A stretch of DNA of 53,480 nucleotides from an uncultured Clostridia bacterium (GCA_959605945.1 CAUHGY010000002.1:1-53480), one strand, 5' to 3'; shown: positions 7,702-16,504, counted from the stretch's first letter. Translations and numbers: made by a program. The notes: generated by a model from the sequence alone, not told the origin.

Positions 7702-9558
7702 ATGAACTGCTATACCGAAGGAAAATTCGACGCCGTCGTCATCGGCGCGGGTCACGCCGGCGCGGAAGCCGCGCTCGCCCTCGCACGGACGGGTTTTAAA
7801 ACGGCGATGCTGACGCTCAATCTCGACAGCATCGTCTTTTTGGCGTGTAATCCGTCCATCGGCGGAACCGCAAAGGGGCAGATAGTGCGCGAGATAGACG
7901 CCCTCGGAGGGCAGATGGGCATCAATGCCGACAATTCGCTTTTGCAGATAAGAATGCTTAACCGCGGCAAGGGCGCGGCTGTGCAGTCGCTGCGCGGTCA
8001 AACGGATAAAAACGTCTACCACGCCTTGATGAAAAAAACGCTTGAAAACACTGAAAATCTGCACATAATCCAAGGCGAAGCGGTGGAAATTCTCACCGAC
8101 GGCAGCCGCGTTACGGGCGTAAAGACGGCTTTCGGCGGCATTCTTTACTGCGACGCGGCCGTGCTTGCCACGGGCGTATACCTAAACGGCAGCGTCATTG
8201 CCGGCGAGTGGCGGCGTTCATCGGGCCCCAACGGTTTTTCTCCCGCCAACGCGCTGACGGCAAACCTTATGGATCTCGGGTTTTCCGTGCGCCGTTTCAA
8301 GACGGGCACCCCCGCGAGAATAGACGGGCGCACCGTCGATTTCGGTAAACTGGAAATTCAGCAGGGCGAAAACGACGTTTACCCTTTCAGTTTCATGACC
8401 GACGCATTGCCCCAAAAACAGACGCCCTGCTATCTGACTTACACCAATGAAAGAACGCACGAGATAATCCGCAAAAATCTCCACCGCTCTCCCCTTTATT
8501 CGGGAAAGATCAAAGGCACGGGCCCGAGATACTGCCCGTCGATAGAGGACAAAGTAGTCAGATTTGCCGATAAAGAACGGCATCAATTGTTTTTAGAACC
8601 CGAAGGGGCCGACACCAACGAAATTTACGTACAGGGCATGAGTTCGTCTCTTCCCCACGACGTGCAGAAAGAAATGTACCGCACGGTCAGAGGCCTCGAA
8701 CACTGCGAAATAATGCGCTATGCGTATGCCATCGAATATGACTGCATAGATTCTCTCGACCTGTACCCTTCGCTCGAATACAAGCGCATCAGAGGGTTGT
8801 TTTCGGCGGGTCAGATCAACGGCACAAGCGGCTATGAAGAAGCCGCCGCGCAGGGACTTATGGCCGGCCTCAACGCTTCGCTTATGCTGCGCGGAAAACC
8901 GCCGCTTGTTCTCGGAAGAGACGAAGCGTATATCGGCGTTCTGATAGACGACCTCGTCACCAAAGGCACCGACGAGCCTTACCGCATGATGACTTCGCGT
9001 GCGGAATACAGAATTTTTCTCAGGCAGGACAACCCCGACATGCGGCTGACAGAAAAAGGCCGCGCGGCGGAACTGGTAAAAGACGACCGCTACGAAAGAT
9101 TTTGCGAACGCAAGGCGCAATTCGGAAAAGCCGCCGCGGAAATGGAAAAAATCTATAAACCCGACGCGGTTTTTCCCATCCTTTCAAAATACGGTTTCGA
9201 AAAACCGAACGGCGGCGTATCCCCCGCGGATTTAGTGCGCCGCGGCATTCCGCTGAAAGAAATAGCTCAGACGCTCGGCGGATTCGACGGCGTGAAAAGC
9301 GAAGTGCTCTCGAGCGTCGAACTCGACGCAAAATATTCGGGATACCTGCAAAAAGGGCTCGAACAGATTGAAAAATTCAAAAAACTCGAAGAAAAACTTC
9401 TGCCGGATAACATCGACTATCTTTCCATAAAAGGGCTGCGCCTGGAAGCGCGCCAGAAACTCGATAAAATCCGTCCGCAAAATCTGGGACAGGCAAGCAG
9501 AATCTCCGGCGTTTCCCCTGCCGATATAACCGTTCTTATGGTCTATCTTAAAAAATAA
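7702..9558 (+). CDS. mnmG: tRNA uridine-5-carboxymethylaminomethyl modification enzyme MnmG (GidA)
   Basis: FAD-dependent partner of MnmE in making cmnm5U34 of tRNAs. N-terminal dinucleotide fold VVIGAGHAGAEAALALARTG (11-30 region), then the family signatures CNPSIGGTAKGQIVREIDALGG and GPRYCPSIEDKV, with the catalytic Cys of the GTPARI/PRYCPS regions present. The C-terminal helical domain ends YLSIKGLRLEARQKL and QASRISGVSPADI. Length 618 aa is standard. It probably shares a transcript with dnaA. No mnmE is seen in the window although jag is present. Confidence 0.96.
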   Translation: MNCYTEGKFDAVVIGAGHAGAEAALALARTGFKTAMLTLNLDSIVFLACNPSIGGTAKGQIVREIDALGGQMGINADNSLLQIRMLNRGKGAAVQSLRGQTDKNVYHALMKKTLENTENLHIIQGEAVEILTDGSRVTGVKTAFGGILYCDAAVLATGVYLNGSVIAGEWRRSSGPNGFSPANALTANLMDLGFSVRRFKTGTPARIDGRTVDFGKLEIQQGENDVYPFSFMTDALPQKQTPCYLTYTNERTHEIIRKNLHRSPLYSGKIKGTGPRYCPSIEDKVVRFADKERHQLFLEPEGADTNEIYVQGMSSSLPHDVQKEMYRTVRGLEHCEIMRYAYAIEYDCIDSLDLYPSLEYKRIRGLFSAGQINGTSGYEEAAAQGLMAGLNASLMLRGKPPLVLGRDEAYIGVLIDDLVTKGTDEPYRMMTSRAEYRIFLRQDNPDMRLTEKGRAAELVKDDRYERFCERKAQFGKAAAEMEKIYKPDAVFPILSKYGFEKPNGGVSPADLVRRGIPLKEIAQTLGGFDGVKSEVLSSVELDAKYSGYLQKGLEQIEKFKKLEEKLLPDNIDYLSIKGLRLEARQKLDKIRPQNLGQASRISGVSPADITVLMVYLKK

Positions 9559-9988
9559 CGCGGGCTTTTTGCCTTGAAATCGGTTTAAAAATCCGACGGT
9601 TAACGCAATGGCTGTAACCTCGGAAAATTAAAAAACACTCTGACATCGCGCGGCTGTAACTGACCGAACGGCAAGCGGTTAATAAACCCGAACATCTTGC
9701 AAACGTCTGTTAAATCGGAAAGTATTTGCATTAAACGGAAATTAACGGAATCAGAACATCAATTCCGTAAATTTAAAAAACATCGGAGCATACATATCCT
9801 TGCATATAAAATAATATTTGAAATACTTCACGGCGTTTAAGGAATGCTCTCATGACTAAACAGCGCGAACGGCAGCCGCAAAAAAAGAATTCATCCGCAT
9901 TTTTCTTGTCTTTAATTAAATTCCGCAGCGATAAATCCTGCAAAAACCGCGCAATTTAAAAAATTTAATTAAAATCGCGTCAAAACGC
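9559..9988. other. Gene-free spacer upstream of the ABC importer
   Basis: No ORF here has coding character. A 7-bp inverted repeat, ACGGAAT / ATTCCGT (about 9744-9766), is the only clear structure; I see no recognisable riboswitch or tRNA. Confidence 0.5.
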
Positions 9989-10051
9989 TTTACTTCTTTA
10001 ATGTAATAAAGTATAATATCATTCGTAACTTTTGCTTTACTGTGGTAAAGC
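9989..10051 (+). promoter_or_regulatory. Promoter and dyad operator of the ABC importer operon
   Basis: TTTACT (9989-9994), 17-bp spacer, TATAAT (10012-10017). Downstream of the expected start lies a perfect dyad GCTTTAC-TGTG-GTAAAGC (10034-10051), placed where a repressor could block elongation or an mRNA hairpin could form. The CTTTAC half also occurs in the -35 region, hinting at a second binding half-site. Confidence 0.55.
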
Positions 10052-10093
10052 GTTAAAGAATAAAAAACAAAAAACTTTTCAGGAGATATTTTT

Positions 10094-10870
10094 ATGAAAA
10101 AACTTATAACGTTTCTTTTGACCGCGGTCTTGGCCGTTTCGGTATGCTTCGGGCTCACCGCCTGCGGTGCCACGGAAATAGGCACGGGCGACGGCAAACT
10201 CATTATCGGCTATACCGTTTATCCCCCCATGAATTACACCGACGAAAACAACGAATTCGTAGGATTCGATACCGAGCTTGCAAAAGCAGTCTGCGAAATG
10301 TTGCAAGTCGAATACGAATTCAAAGAAATCAACTGGAACAACAAAGTTACCGCTTTGGATTCAAAAGAAATCGACGTAGTTTGGAACGGAATGACTATAA
10401 ACGACGAACTTAAACAGGCTATGAGCATAACTTCGCCCTACCTTGAAAACAAACAGGTTATCGTCTGCAAAACGGAAGACGCCGCTCTGTTTTCCGCCGA
10501 CGCGCCCAAAAAAGGACTTGACAGAGAAAATCTTGAAATTCTTGCCGAAACCAGTTCCGCAGGAGATCAAACTATAACCGATCTCGGACTCGAATTCACG
10601 AAAGTCAACGCGCAGAAAGACGTTCTTATAGAAATAAAGAGTGGCACAAATAAAGTTGCCGTAATAGACAAACTCATGGCGGACGTTCTTGTCGGACCCG
10701 ACAGCGCCAACCCCGATCTCACTTACGTAGACGTGGATTTTCCTGTCGAATATTTCGGAATAGGTTTCAGAAAAACCGACACGGCAACCATGCTCGCGGT
10801 GGAAAAAGCCATCGAGCTGCTCAAAGAAAATAACACTTTCGACACTTTGCTTGCAAAATATTTCGGTTAA
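10094..10870 (+). CDS. ABC transporter substrate-binding lipoprotein (amino-acid type)
   Basis: Extracellular solute receptor anchored to the membrane: the signal peptide ends in a lipobox (LTAC, lipidated Cys ~23). The mature part is a type-II periplasmic-binding fold of the polar-amino-acid family: GYTVYPPMNYTDENNEFVGFDTELAKAV split around the ligand Asp, WNNKVTALDSKEIDVVWNGMT, and the hinge region near VDVDFPVEYFGIGFRK. Acidic/aromatic pocket residues suit amino acids or cystine, but the ligand is not determinable. AGGAGA precedes the ATG. It heads a three-gene importer operon. Confidence 0.92.
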   Translation: MKKLITFLLTAVLAVSVCFGLTACGATEIGTGDGKLIIGYTVYPPMNYTDENNEFVGFDTELAKAVCEMLQVEYEFKEINWNNKVTALDSKEIDVVWNGMTINDELKQAMSITSPYLENKQVIVCKTEDAALFSADAPKKGLDRENLEILAETSSAGDQTITDLGLEFTKVNAQKDVLIEIKSGTNKVAVIDKLMADVLVGPDSANPDLTYVDVDFPVEYFGIGFRKTDTATMLAVEKAIELLKENNTFDTLLAKYFG

Positions 10871-10899
10871 TCAGCCTGATTTTACAAGGGAAATTTATC

Positions 10900-11544
10900 A
10901 TGGATTTCGTGTCGGTGACATTAAAGCTGTTGGAAGGTTTTCTGACAACATGCGAAATATTTTTTCTGACATTAGTCTCAGCTATTCCGCTGGGGCTTTT
11001 GGTCGTTTTCGGTTCTACATCCAAATTCAAACCGCTGAAAATATTGATTAGAGGAATAGTTTGGGTAATCAGGGGAACGCCGCTGATGTTGCAGGTAATA
11101 ATAATTTATTACGGACCGGGCCTTATGTTCGACTTGCCTCTCCTTCCAAGGCTCATAGCGGTGTACGTTGCGTTTACCATAAACTACGCCTGCTACTTTT
11201 CCGAAATATACCGTTCGGGAATAGAGAGCGTCAGCAAAGGTCAATACGAAGCGGGACAAGTTCTCGGAATGACGAAATGGCAGGTTTTTACCCGCATAAC
11301 TTTGATGCAGGTAATCAAAATCATAGTCCCCCCGATGGGAAACGAAATTATAACTTTGGTAAAAGACACTTCTCTCGCAAGGGTAATTATGGTCGCGGAA
11401 ATTCTCAAATATGCGGAAGAATTCACGTCATACGGACTTATCTGGCCGCTTTTCTATACCGGTGTTTTCTATCTCGTTTTTGTGGGAATTCTGACGCTGA
11501 TTTTCGGCAAAATAGAGAAGAAACTATCTTATTATAAAGTGTAA
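10900..11544 (+). CDS. ABC transporter permease (HisM/GlnP type)
   Basis: Membrane permease of the polar-amino-acid uptake family, 214 aa. Several hydrophobic segments are visible (FLTTCEIFFLTLVSAIPLGL, LLPRLIAVYVAFTINYACYF, LIWPLFYTGVFYLVFVGIL). It carries the N-terminal family motif RGTPLMLQV and the coupling EAA-like loop EAGQVLGMTKWQVFTRI that docks to the ATPase. It lies 29 bases after the receptor gene and 6 before the ATPase. Confidence 0.93.
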   Translation: MDFVSVTLKLLEGFLTTCEIFFLTLVSAIPLGLLVVFGSTSKFKPLKILIRGIVWVIRGTPLMLQVIIIYYGPGLMFDLPLLPRLIAVYVAFTINYACYFSEIYRSGIESVSKGQYEAGQVLGMTKWQVFTRITLMQVIKIIVPPMGNEIITLVKDTSLARVIMVAEILKYAEEFTSYGLIWPLFYTGVFYLVFVGILTLIFGKIEKKLSYYKV

Positions 11545-11550
11545 TGAAAT

Positions 11551-12636
11551 ATGGCTTATCTCAACATAGAAAAACTATATAAAAAATTCGATAAGACAGA
11601 AGTTTTGAAAGGCATAGATCTGAGCGCCGAAAAAGGCGAAGTGATCTCGATCATCGGTTCTTCCGGAAGCGGAAAAACCACTCTTTTGAGGTGCATAAAT
11701 TTTCTGGAAACGCCCGACGGCGGTAAAATGACGCTGGACGGAGAAACCCTTCTCGACTGCTCTTTGAAAAAACGCGACGGAGAAAACGTCCTTCGCGAAA
11801 AAAGATTGAATTTCGGACTGGTCTTTCAGTCTTTCAATCTTTTCCCGCAGTACAACGTGTTAAAAAACGTCACGCTGGCCCCCGCGCTTTTGCTTAATAC
11901 TCAGCTTAAAGAAATGAAAAACGAGTTAAAAGCGCTGAAAAAAAACCAAACCGTTGCCGAGAGATATAAAAAATTAAAAGCGCAGTCGAAAAAATTCATC
12001 GAAGAAAAAAAAGCCGATCTCGAAAGACAAAAAAACGACAAAAAAATAACCGCAAAAAACATGAGAGCCGCGCTGTCGCAACTAAAAAAACAGCAGAAAA
12101 ATGAGGTTTTGCAGCCGGGACTTATAAAAATCAAAGAAGAAATAACCGCTTTGAAAAGCGAAGGAAAAATTTTAACCTCCTCTTCAATAAAAGCGAAGCT
12201 GAATCAGTTTAAAAAGACAAAAAAGGAAGAAATTTTAAATGACGCCCGCGAAATATTGGAAAAAACGGGTCTCAGCGATAAAATCGACAGTTATCCGTGT
12301 CATCTTTCCGGCGGTCAGCAGCAGAGAGTTGCCATCGCCCGCGCGCTTGCGTTAAAACCCAAGGTGCTTTGTTTCGACGAGCCTACAAGCGCTCTCGACC
12401 CCGAACTTACGGGCGAAGTTTTAAAAGTCATCCGCTCTTTGAAAAATCAGGACCGCACCATGATAATAGTCACTCACGAAATGGGCTTTGCTAAAAACGT
12501 TTCCGATAAAGTTGTTTTTATGGCGGACGGCAAAGTGGAAGAGGCGGGTTGTCCGAAAGAACTTTTCGAAAATCCCAGATCCGAAAAACTTAAAACCTTT
12601 CTATCGGCAGTCAATAATAAAGAAAACGGGCAGTGA
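11551..12636 (+). CDS. Amino-acid ABC transporter ATPase with a large Lys-rich insertion
   Basis: GlnQ/HisP-type ATPase. Walker A GSSGSGKTT (36-44), Q-loop VFQSFNLFP (91-99), signature LSGGQQQRVAIARAL (252-266), Walker B VLCFDEPTSALDP (272-284) and H-loop His 309 are all intact. The family is normally 240-250 aa; this one is 361 because residues ~115-228, between NVTLAPALL and DAREILEKTGL, are an extra helical stretch very rich in Lys/Glu/Gln with heptad-like spacing, predicted coiled coil. The insertion sits in the helical subdomain between Q-loop and signature and keeps frame. Base use is A-rich but not otherwise foreign. Partner permease and receptor look ordinary. Confidence 0.93.
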   Translation: MAYLNIEKLYKKFDKTEVLKGIDLSAEKGEVISIIGSSGSGKTTLLRCINFLETPDGGKMTLDGETLLDCSLKKRDGENVLREKRLNFGLVFQSFNLFPQYNVLKNVTLAPALLLNTQLKEMKNELKALKKNQTVAERYKKLKAQSKKFIEEKKADLERQKNDKKITAKNMRAALSQLKKQQKNEVLQPGLIKIKEEITALKSEGKILTSSSIKAKLNQFKKTKKEEILNDAREILEKTGLSDKIDSYPCHLSGGQQQRVAIARALALKPKVLCFDEPTSALDPELTGEVLKVIRSLKNQDRTMIIVTHEMGFAKNVSDKVVFMADGKVEEAGCPKELFENPRSEKLKTFLSAVNNKENGQ

Positions 12637-12726
12637 TTTTTTTCCGCCTGTTTAAAACAGGAGCTGTTTTTTTCGAATACGGTTTTCTTTATCGAAGAAA
12701 TTTTACGGTTAAAAATTTTTTATCGT

Positions 12727-12764
12727 CAACCTCCGTTTACGCTGCTAAGCGTAAACGGAGGTTG
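12727..12764 (+). terminator. Strong hairpin after the ABC operon
   Basis: A 17-bp perfect stem from 12727-12743 to 12748-12764 with GCTA loop, followed by GTTATTTTGG. It lies 90 bases past the ATPase stop between convergent genes, so it probably terminates on the plus strand, perhaps also from the HAD side. Confidence 0.7.
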
Positions 12765-12827
12765 GTTATTTTGGTATTATATGATTTTTGGTTATTATAT
12801 GATTTTAAGTTGGTATTATATGATTTT
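12762..12827. repeat. Short tandem repeat, three copies of an 18-19 bp unit
   Basis: TTGGTATTATATGATTTT occurs at 12771-12788 and 12810-12827, with a variant having one extra T at 12788-12806; a partial unit TTGGTTATT precedes at 12762. On the minus strand every unit contains TATAAT. It sits directly after the terminator between convergent genes and encodes nothing evident. Confidence 0.8.
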
Positions 12828-12956
12828 AAAATGACGGTTTTAACAGACCTTTAATCTCCGTAGGCGGAAATTTTATTTAAAAGCGCGTTTTGCCGAGTAA
12901 TTTTTTCTCGCGCCAAAACCGACGCGGCGGCAAATTCACGAAAAAAGTTTTTCCCG

Positions 12957-14882
12957 TTATTCAGCGGCGTTTCTTTTTGAATTTTTCGGATTTTTCCCCT
13001 GCTTTAAACTCACTTTTCTTCCGGCGATAAAACCGCCGTATTTCAAGCGGAAAAAGAAATTTTCAATTCCGTATAGCGCCAATCTGAGACCCGCTTTGAA
13101 TTTTCTGAATCCGTAACCCACTCTCACAAAACTGTCGTAATGGGTGTTTTCGGCTTTAATAAGCCAGGCATAATCTTCCTTGGAAGGCGTCAGCATCATG
13201 CGGTAATTCGCCCGCATGACGGTGTTTTCGAGCTGCGAAAAATATTCGTAACATTCAAGAGCGCACAGTTTTTCAAACTTACCCGCAATCATGTTCTGCA
13301 TAGGTTCTATAGTCTCTTCAAATATTTTGCCGCTGTCGGGTTCGTCGCCGAATAAAACAGCAAAACCGTCTCCGTCGGGAGCGTAACTGCTGACATGCGG
13401 ATGATCGGCGCGGCATATCTGTTCGTAAAATGCCATGTGATGATGGAAAAACAAACTTCCGTTATATTTTTTGCTTTTCGCGGAATATAAAAGGCCGGTT
13501 TTTTCCGCCATATCTATAGGCGTTTTGTCTCGCGCGCCGAGATAATAGCCGTGCAGAGAATATTCTCCGCCGATATATTTTTTTATATAATCCTGTATCG
13601 TGCCTGCCCAGCCTATATCGACGACCGTCATTCCGCTGCTTTTGAAATCTATTCCGAAAGAATTCAAATATTTTTTGAAGCCTTCCTTTGCAGCGGTTCT
13701 CTTTTTTTCGTACAGCTCTTTAAAATATTCATTCGAAATCAATTCACGAAAAACCTTCGACTTTGAAAAATCGGTGTGGTTTCTGTCAAAGTTTTCATTG
13801 ATCTGAGCCTTTAAAACATTTTTTTCGCTTTCGGTAAAATTGAGAGTGGAAAGCACCTTATCGGCGGAAATCAAAAACACGCCGTTTATTATTTTTTCGA
13901 AGTCTTCCTGCGGAAGCGGTTTTAAAGCCGCAACGGACGCGCTGTTTCTGGAAACGTAAAAATAGCGGCTTTTTATGCTTCCGTCCCCTTTTTTTTCGTT
14001 ATAAATATCGAAAAGTCTTTTTAAAAACTGTCCTTCGCGGGAGCAGAAAAGAACGTCTTTTACGCCGTTGCTTTTCAATTCTTTGTAAAGTCTGTCAGTA
14101 AAAAGATACAGCGGAAAAGCAAAATTAGAGAACGAGTAACGGGAATTTTCACCGTATATTTCTTTCGTTTTCAATGCGTTTGCGCCGTATTTTATTCTGT
14201 ATTTCAAATCTTTAATCGGTTTAAGCTCGAGTGCCGGCACGATTTCCGCACGGATCCCTTTACGGCGCGCGTTTTTCACGTCCGACCGCATACTGTCGCC
14301 GTACATGACGGCTTCGGATGCGGAAACGCCTGTTTTTTGCAAAGCGGCAATGTAAAGCGCTCCGGTGCGTTTTGATTTTTTATAATCCGCAGACACGAAA
14401 ACATCTTTGAACATATCTGCCAAGCCCAGCAGTTCCAGCCATTTTTCAAAGAACTTTTTCCCGCAATAAAAATCCGATATAATGATTATATCGGAGCCGC
14501 TTTGAAAAGCGGCTCTCAATTTTTCCGCGTGTTTTTCGTTGATTGAAAAACTTTCGAATTCGGCGCGGATATATAAATTTTCCGCATCGGCAAAGAATTT
14601 TTCGCGGCCGCATATAGCCGCTCCTTTCAGTTTTTCAAAAACGCCGGCCATTATCTCGGAAAAAGAGTATTCCGCTTCCCCGCTTTTACAAAAACTTTTG
14701 ACGGCAAGCGCGTTTTTGGTTTTAATAAAAGTTTTATATATCGCCGCCGGCTCTATAGAATATTTTTCTCCGAGAAGAACGGAAAAATCGAAAATAACTT
14801 CTTCTGGAGACTTATTTCTCTTTACCAGCGTATTGAAAAAGTCAGTAAATATTGTCTTTTCAAAAACAGCGTCATTTTTCAT
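12957..14882 (-). CDS. HAD-superfamily protein of the COG5610 type, glycan-associated
   Basis: Two-part protein of 641 aa. The N-terminal ~235 residues form a HAD-like fold: motif I is FTDFFNTL (the nucleophile/acid positions read D-x-F), motif II is IISDFYCGKKF, the Lys is in the SADYKKSKRTG stretch, and motif IV is VMYGDSMRSDV. The rest (from ~250: LYLFTDRLYKEL, LFCSREGQFLKRLFD, RYFYVSRNSASVA, TVVDIGWAGTIQDYI) matches the long C-terminal region of predicted hydrolases found in capsule or cell-wall glycan clusters. A basic C-terminal tail follows. Substrate unknown. It is the last gene of a minus-strand group after the SLOG gene and rsmG. Confidence 0.75.
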   Translation of the reverse strand: MKNDAVFEKTIFTDFFNTLVKRNKSPEEVIFDFSVLLGEKYSIEPAAIYKTFIKTKNALAVKSFCKSGEAEYSFSEIMAGVFEKLKGAAICGREKFFADAENLYIRAEFESFSINEKHAEKLRAAFQSGSDIIIISDFYCGKKFFEKWLELLGLADMFKDVFVSADYKKSKRTGALYIAALQKTGVSASEAVMYGDSMRSDVKNARRKGIRAEIVPALELKPIKDLKYRIKYGANALKTKEIYGENSRYSFSNFAFPLYLFTDRLYKELKSNGVKDVLFCSREGQFLKRLFDIYNEKKGDGSIKSRYFYVSRNSASVAALKPLPQEDFEKIINGVFLISADKVLSTLNFTESEKNVLKAQINENFDRNHTDFSKSKVFRELISNEYFKELYEKKRTAAKEGFKKYLNSFGIDFKSSGMTVVDIGWAGTIQDYIKKYIGGEYSLHGYYLGARDKTPIDMAEKTGLLYSAKSKKYNGSLFFHHHMAFYEQICRADHPHVSSYAPDGDGFAVLFGDEPDSGKIFEETIEPMQNMIAGKFEKLCALECYEYFSQLENTVMRANYRMMLTPSKEDYAWLIKAENTHYDSFVRVGYGFRKFKAGLRLALYGIENFFFRLKYGGFIAGRKVSLKQGKNPKNSKRNAAE

Positions 14883-14898
14883 CTCTATACCTGTCGGA

Positions 14899-15369
14899 TT
14901 AAATTTCTATTACTTTAACGCCGTTTTTTTCGGCGTACTTGACGGTACCGTGCGTTCCGCCGAAATCCCGCCGCCTGTAAGCTACCAGAACCGAAGCGTT
15001 ATCCACCATGAAACGGTTGCGCTTTTGCATGCATCCGCTTGTATAACCCGGACTTACGATTATTTTCCCGTCGGCTTCGGAAAGCATGCGGCTGTATTCT
15101 TTCTTCTGACATTCGGAAAATTTATCCGCCTGTTCGGGACAGGGAATACAGGCTATGATTTTTAAAGGAACCTTACTTCTAAACTCTTCGAGTATTTTAA
15201 AACACTCCGTATCGAATCCAAGGGCCATGCCTACCAAAAAAGTATCGTATCCGCCGCTTATCAATCCTTCTAAAACAGCTTTTAAAGACGCCGCGTCGAA
15301 ACCGTCTCCCAAAATCCTGTGCCCCGTCACCGCGCAAGTGCGGGCTCTGTTAATAAAATATTCGTTCAC
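14899..15369 (-). CDS. SLOG-family protein (YpsA/DUF1273-like)
   Basis: A 156-aa Rossmann-like protein with the N-terminal CAVTGHRILG, then DTFLVGMALGFDTECFKIL, IIACIPCPEQADKFSE, and C-terminal ASVLVAYRRRDFGGTHGTVKYA, all typical of the SLOG group related to YpsA/YoqJ and DprA. Such proteins are thought to bind nucleotides or nucleic-acid derived ligands; no enzymatic activity can be assigned here. Its start overlaps the rsmG stop by 4 bases (ATGA on the minus strand), so it is co-translated with rsmG. Confidence 0.8.
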   Translation of the reverse strand: MNEYFINRARTCAVTGHRILGDGFDAASLKAVLEGLISGGYDTFLVGMALGFDTECFKILEEFRSKVPLKIIACIPCPEQADKFSECQKKEYSRMLSEADGKIIVSPGYTSGCMQKRNRFMVDNASVLVAYRRRDFGGTHGTVKYAEKNGVKVIEI

Positions 15370-16043
15370 AGCGGATTTTTTCGCTCCTTTCCCATTCCTC
15401 GCGGATATTTCTTATCGGTAGGCGCTGTTTTTTCCACGCAAACAACGCATCTTCTGGCCCCGTCCAGCAAATAACTATAAACATCCGAACATTTTCCGCC
15501 GAGAATTCCGAAAGCGCGTTCCGATTCGTTTATTTCTTCTTTCGCTTCCCCTTTATACGCTATAAACCGCCCGCCGACTTTAACAAGCGGCATACAATAT
15601 TCCGAAAGAGAGTTCAGCCGTGCCACCGCGCGCGCCGTACAGTTATCGAACTTTTCTCTCAGCAATTCTTTCCCGAGTTCTTCCGCCCTTCCGTTTATAA
15701 CACGGACGCCGGACAATTTCAAGTCTTTTATGACGGTTTTTAAAAAATCGCATTTCTTACCAGTAGACTCTATCAGCGTGACTTCAAGACCGTCTCTGTA
15801 AATTTTCAGCGGCAGCGCGGGAAAACCTCCCCCCGAACCGACGTCGGCCAACGTCCGCCCTGTAAGAAATCTCTCTCCGGCAAGACTGTCTATAAAATGT
15901 TTTATATAGACTTCCCGCTTTTCGGTAATCGCCGTGATATTGAACCTTTCGTTGTAAAAAACAAGCAGTTCGAAATATCTTTCAAACATTTGCGCCTGCG
16001 AAGGCGTTATATCGTATCCGTAATCTCTGAATAAACCGACCAT
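15366..16043 (-). CDS. rsmG: 16S rRNA (guanine527-N7)-methyltransferase RsmG
   Basis: SAM-dependent methyltransferase acting on G527 of 16S rRNA. Visible: FNITAITEKREVYIKHFIDSL (split, ~35-55), the SAM-binding LADVGSGGGFPALPLKI (64-80), VTLIESTGKKCDFLK, and NCTARAVARLNSLSEY containing the ARA motif. Length 225 aa is normal. A promoter places the transcript start at or next to the ATG, so the message may be leaderless. It reads away from the origin spacer; the usual mnmG-rsmG linkage is broken by the ABC operon. Confidence 0.95.
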   Translation of the reverse strand: MVGLFRDYGYDITPSQAQMFERYFELLVFYNERFNITAITEKREVYIKHFIDSLAGERFLTGRTLADVGSGGGFPALPLKIYRDGLEVTLIESTGKKCDFLKTVIKDLKLSGVRVINGRAEELGKELLREKFDNCTARAVARLNSLSEYCMPLVKVGGRFIAYKGEAKEEINESERAFGILGGKCSDVYSYLLDGARRCVVCVEKTAPTDKKYPRGMGKERKNPL

Positions 16044-16049
16044 AAGAAG

Positions 16050-16078
16050 ATTATATCATAAATTATTTCAATTAACAA
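16050..16078 (-). promoter_or_regulatory. Promoter of rsmG, possibly leaderless
   Basis: Minus strand TTGTTA (16078-16073), 17-bp spacer, TATAAT (16055-16050). A start 7 bases below the -10 would fall at about 16043, the A of the rsmG ATG; no Shine-Dalgarno site is present. Confidence 0.55.
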
Positions 16079-16079
16079 T

Positions 16080-16430
16080 CAAAAAAGTTATCAACCCGAA
16101 CTTTTCAACATTGTAAATAACAATGTAAATATTTTCATAAAAAATTATCTTTCCGAAAAATAGTTTACGTAAGTTTAAAATTAATTTTAAAGCTTATCAA
16201 CACCCTAAAAAGGTTTTCTACTTTATTTCAACGTCTTATCAACGCAGGTTTCAACAATAAAAAGATAAATTATCGCCGAATGATTACAGCCTTATCAACA
16301 AATTCAACAAACATACTACTAATACTTCTTTAATTTAAATTTTAAAAATAACAATAAAAACAAACACGGGATAAATCTTGCGACAGTGAAAAACGCAAAA
16401 CAAAAAAATATCTATAAATCGGCAAAAGCC
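16080..16430. other. Probable chromosomal replication origin (oriC)
   Basis: AT-rich spacer between divergent rsmG and dnaN with four same-strand DnaA-box-like nonamers: TTATCAACC (16088-16096), TTATCAACA (16194-16202), TTATCAACG (16236-16244) and TTATCAACA (16292-16300). Consensus is TTATCCACA; TTATCAACA is a common variant. After the last box comes a very AT-rich tract (16318-16372) suited to unwinding. A small inverted repeat TTGTAAATAACAA lies at 16111-16123. Clustering of boxes, AT-richness and neighbouring dnaN support oriC; dnaA is 9 kb away. Confidence 0.8.
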
Positions 16431-16459
16431 TTGATTTTTGAGTTGATATAATATATAAT
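16431..16459 (+). promoter_or_regulatory. Promoter of dnaN
   Basis: TTGATT (16431-16436), 17-bp spacer, TATAAT (16454-16459). The gene's ATG is 45 bases downstream with an ACAGGAGAAA site. Confidence 0.7.
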
Positions 16460-16504
16460 GGTTAAGTAAAAGACAGCTTATTTATTGACAGGAGAAAATA
16501 GTTT

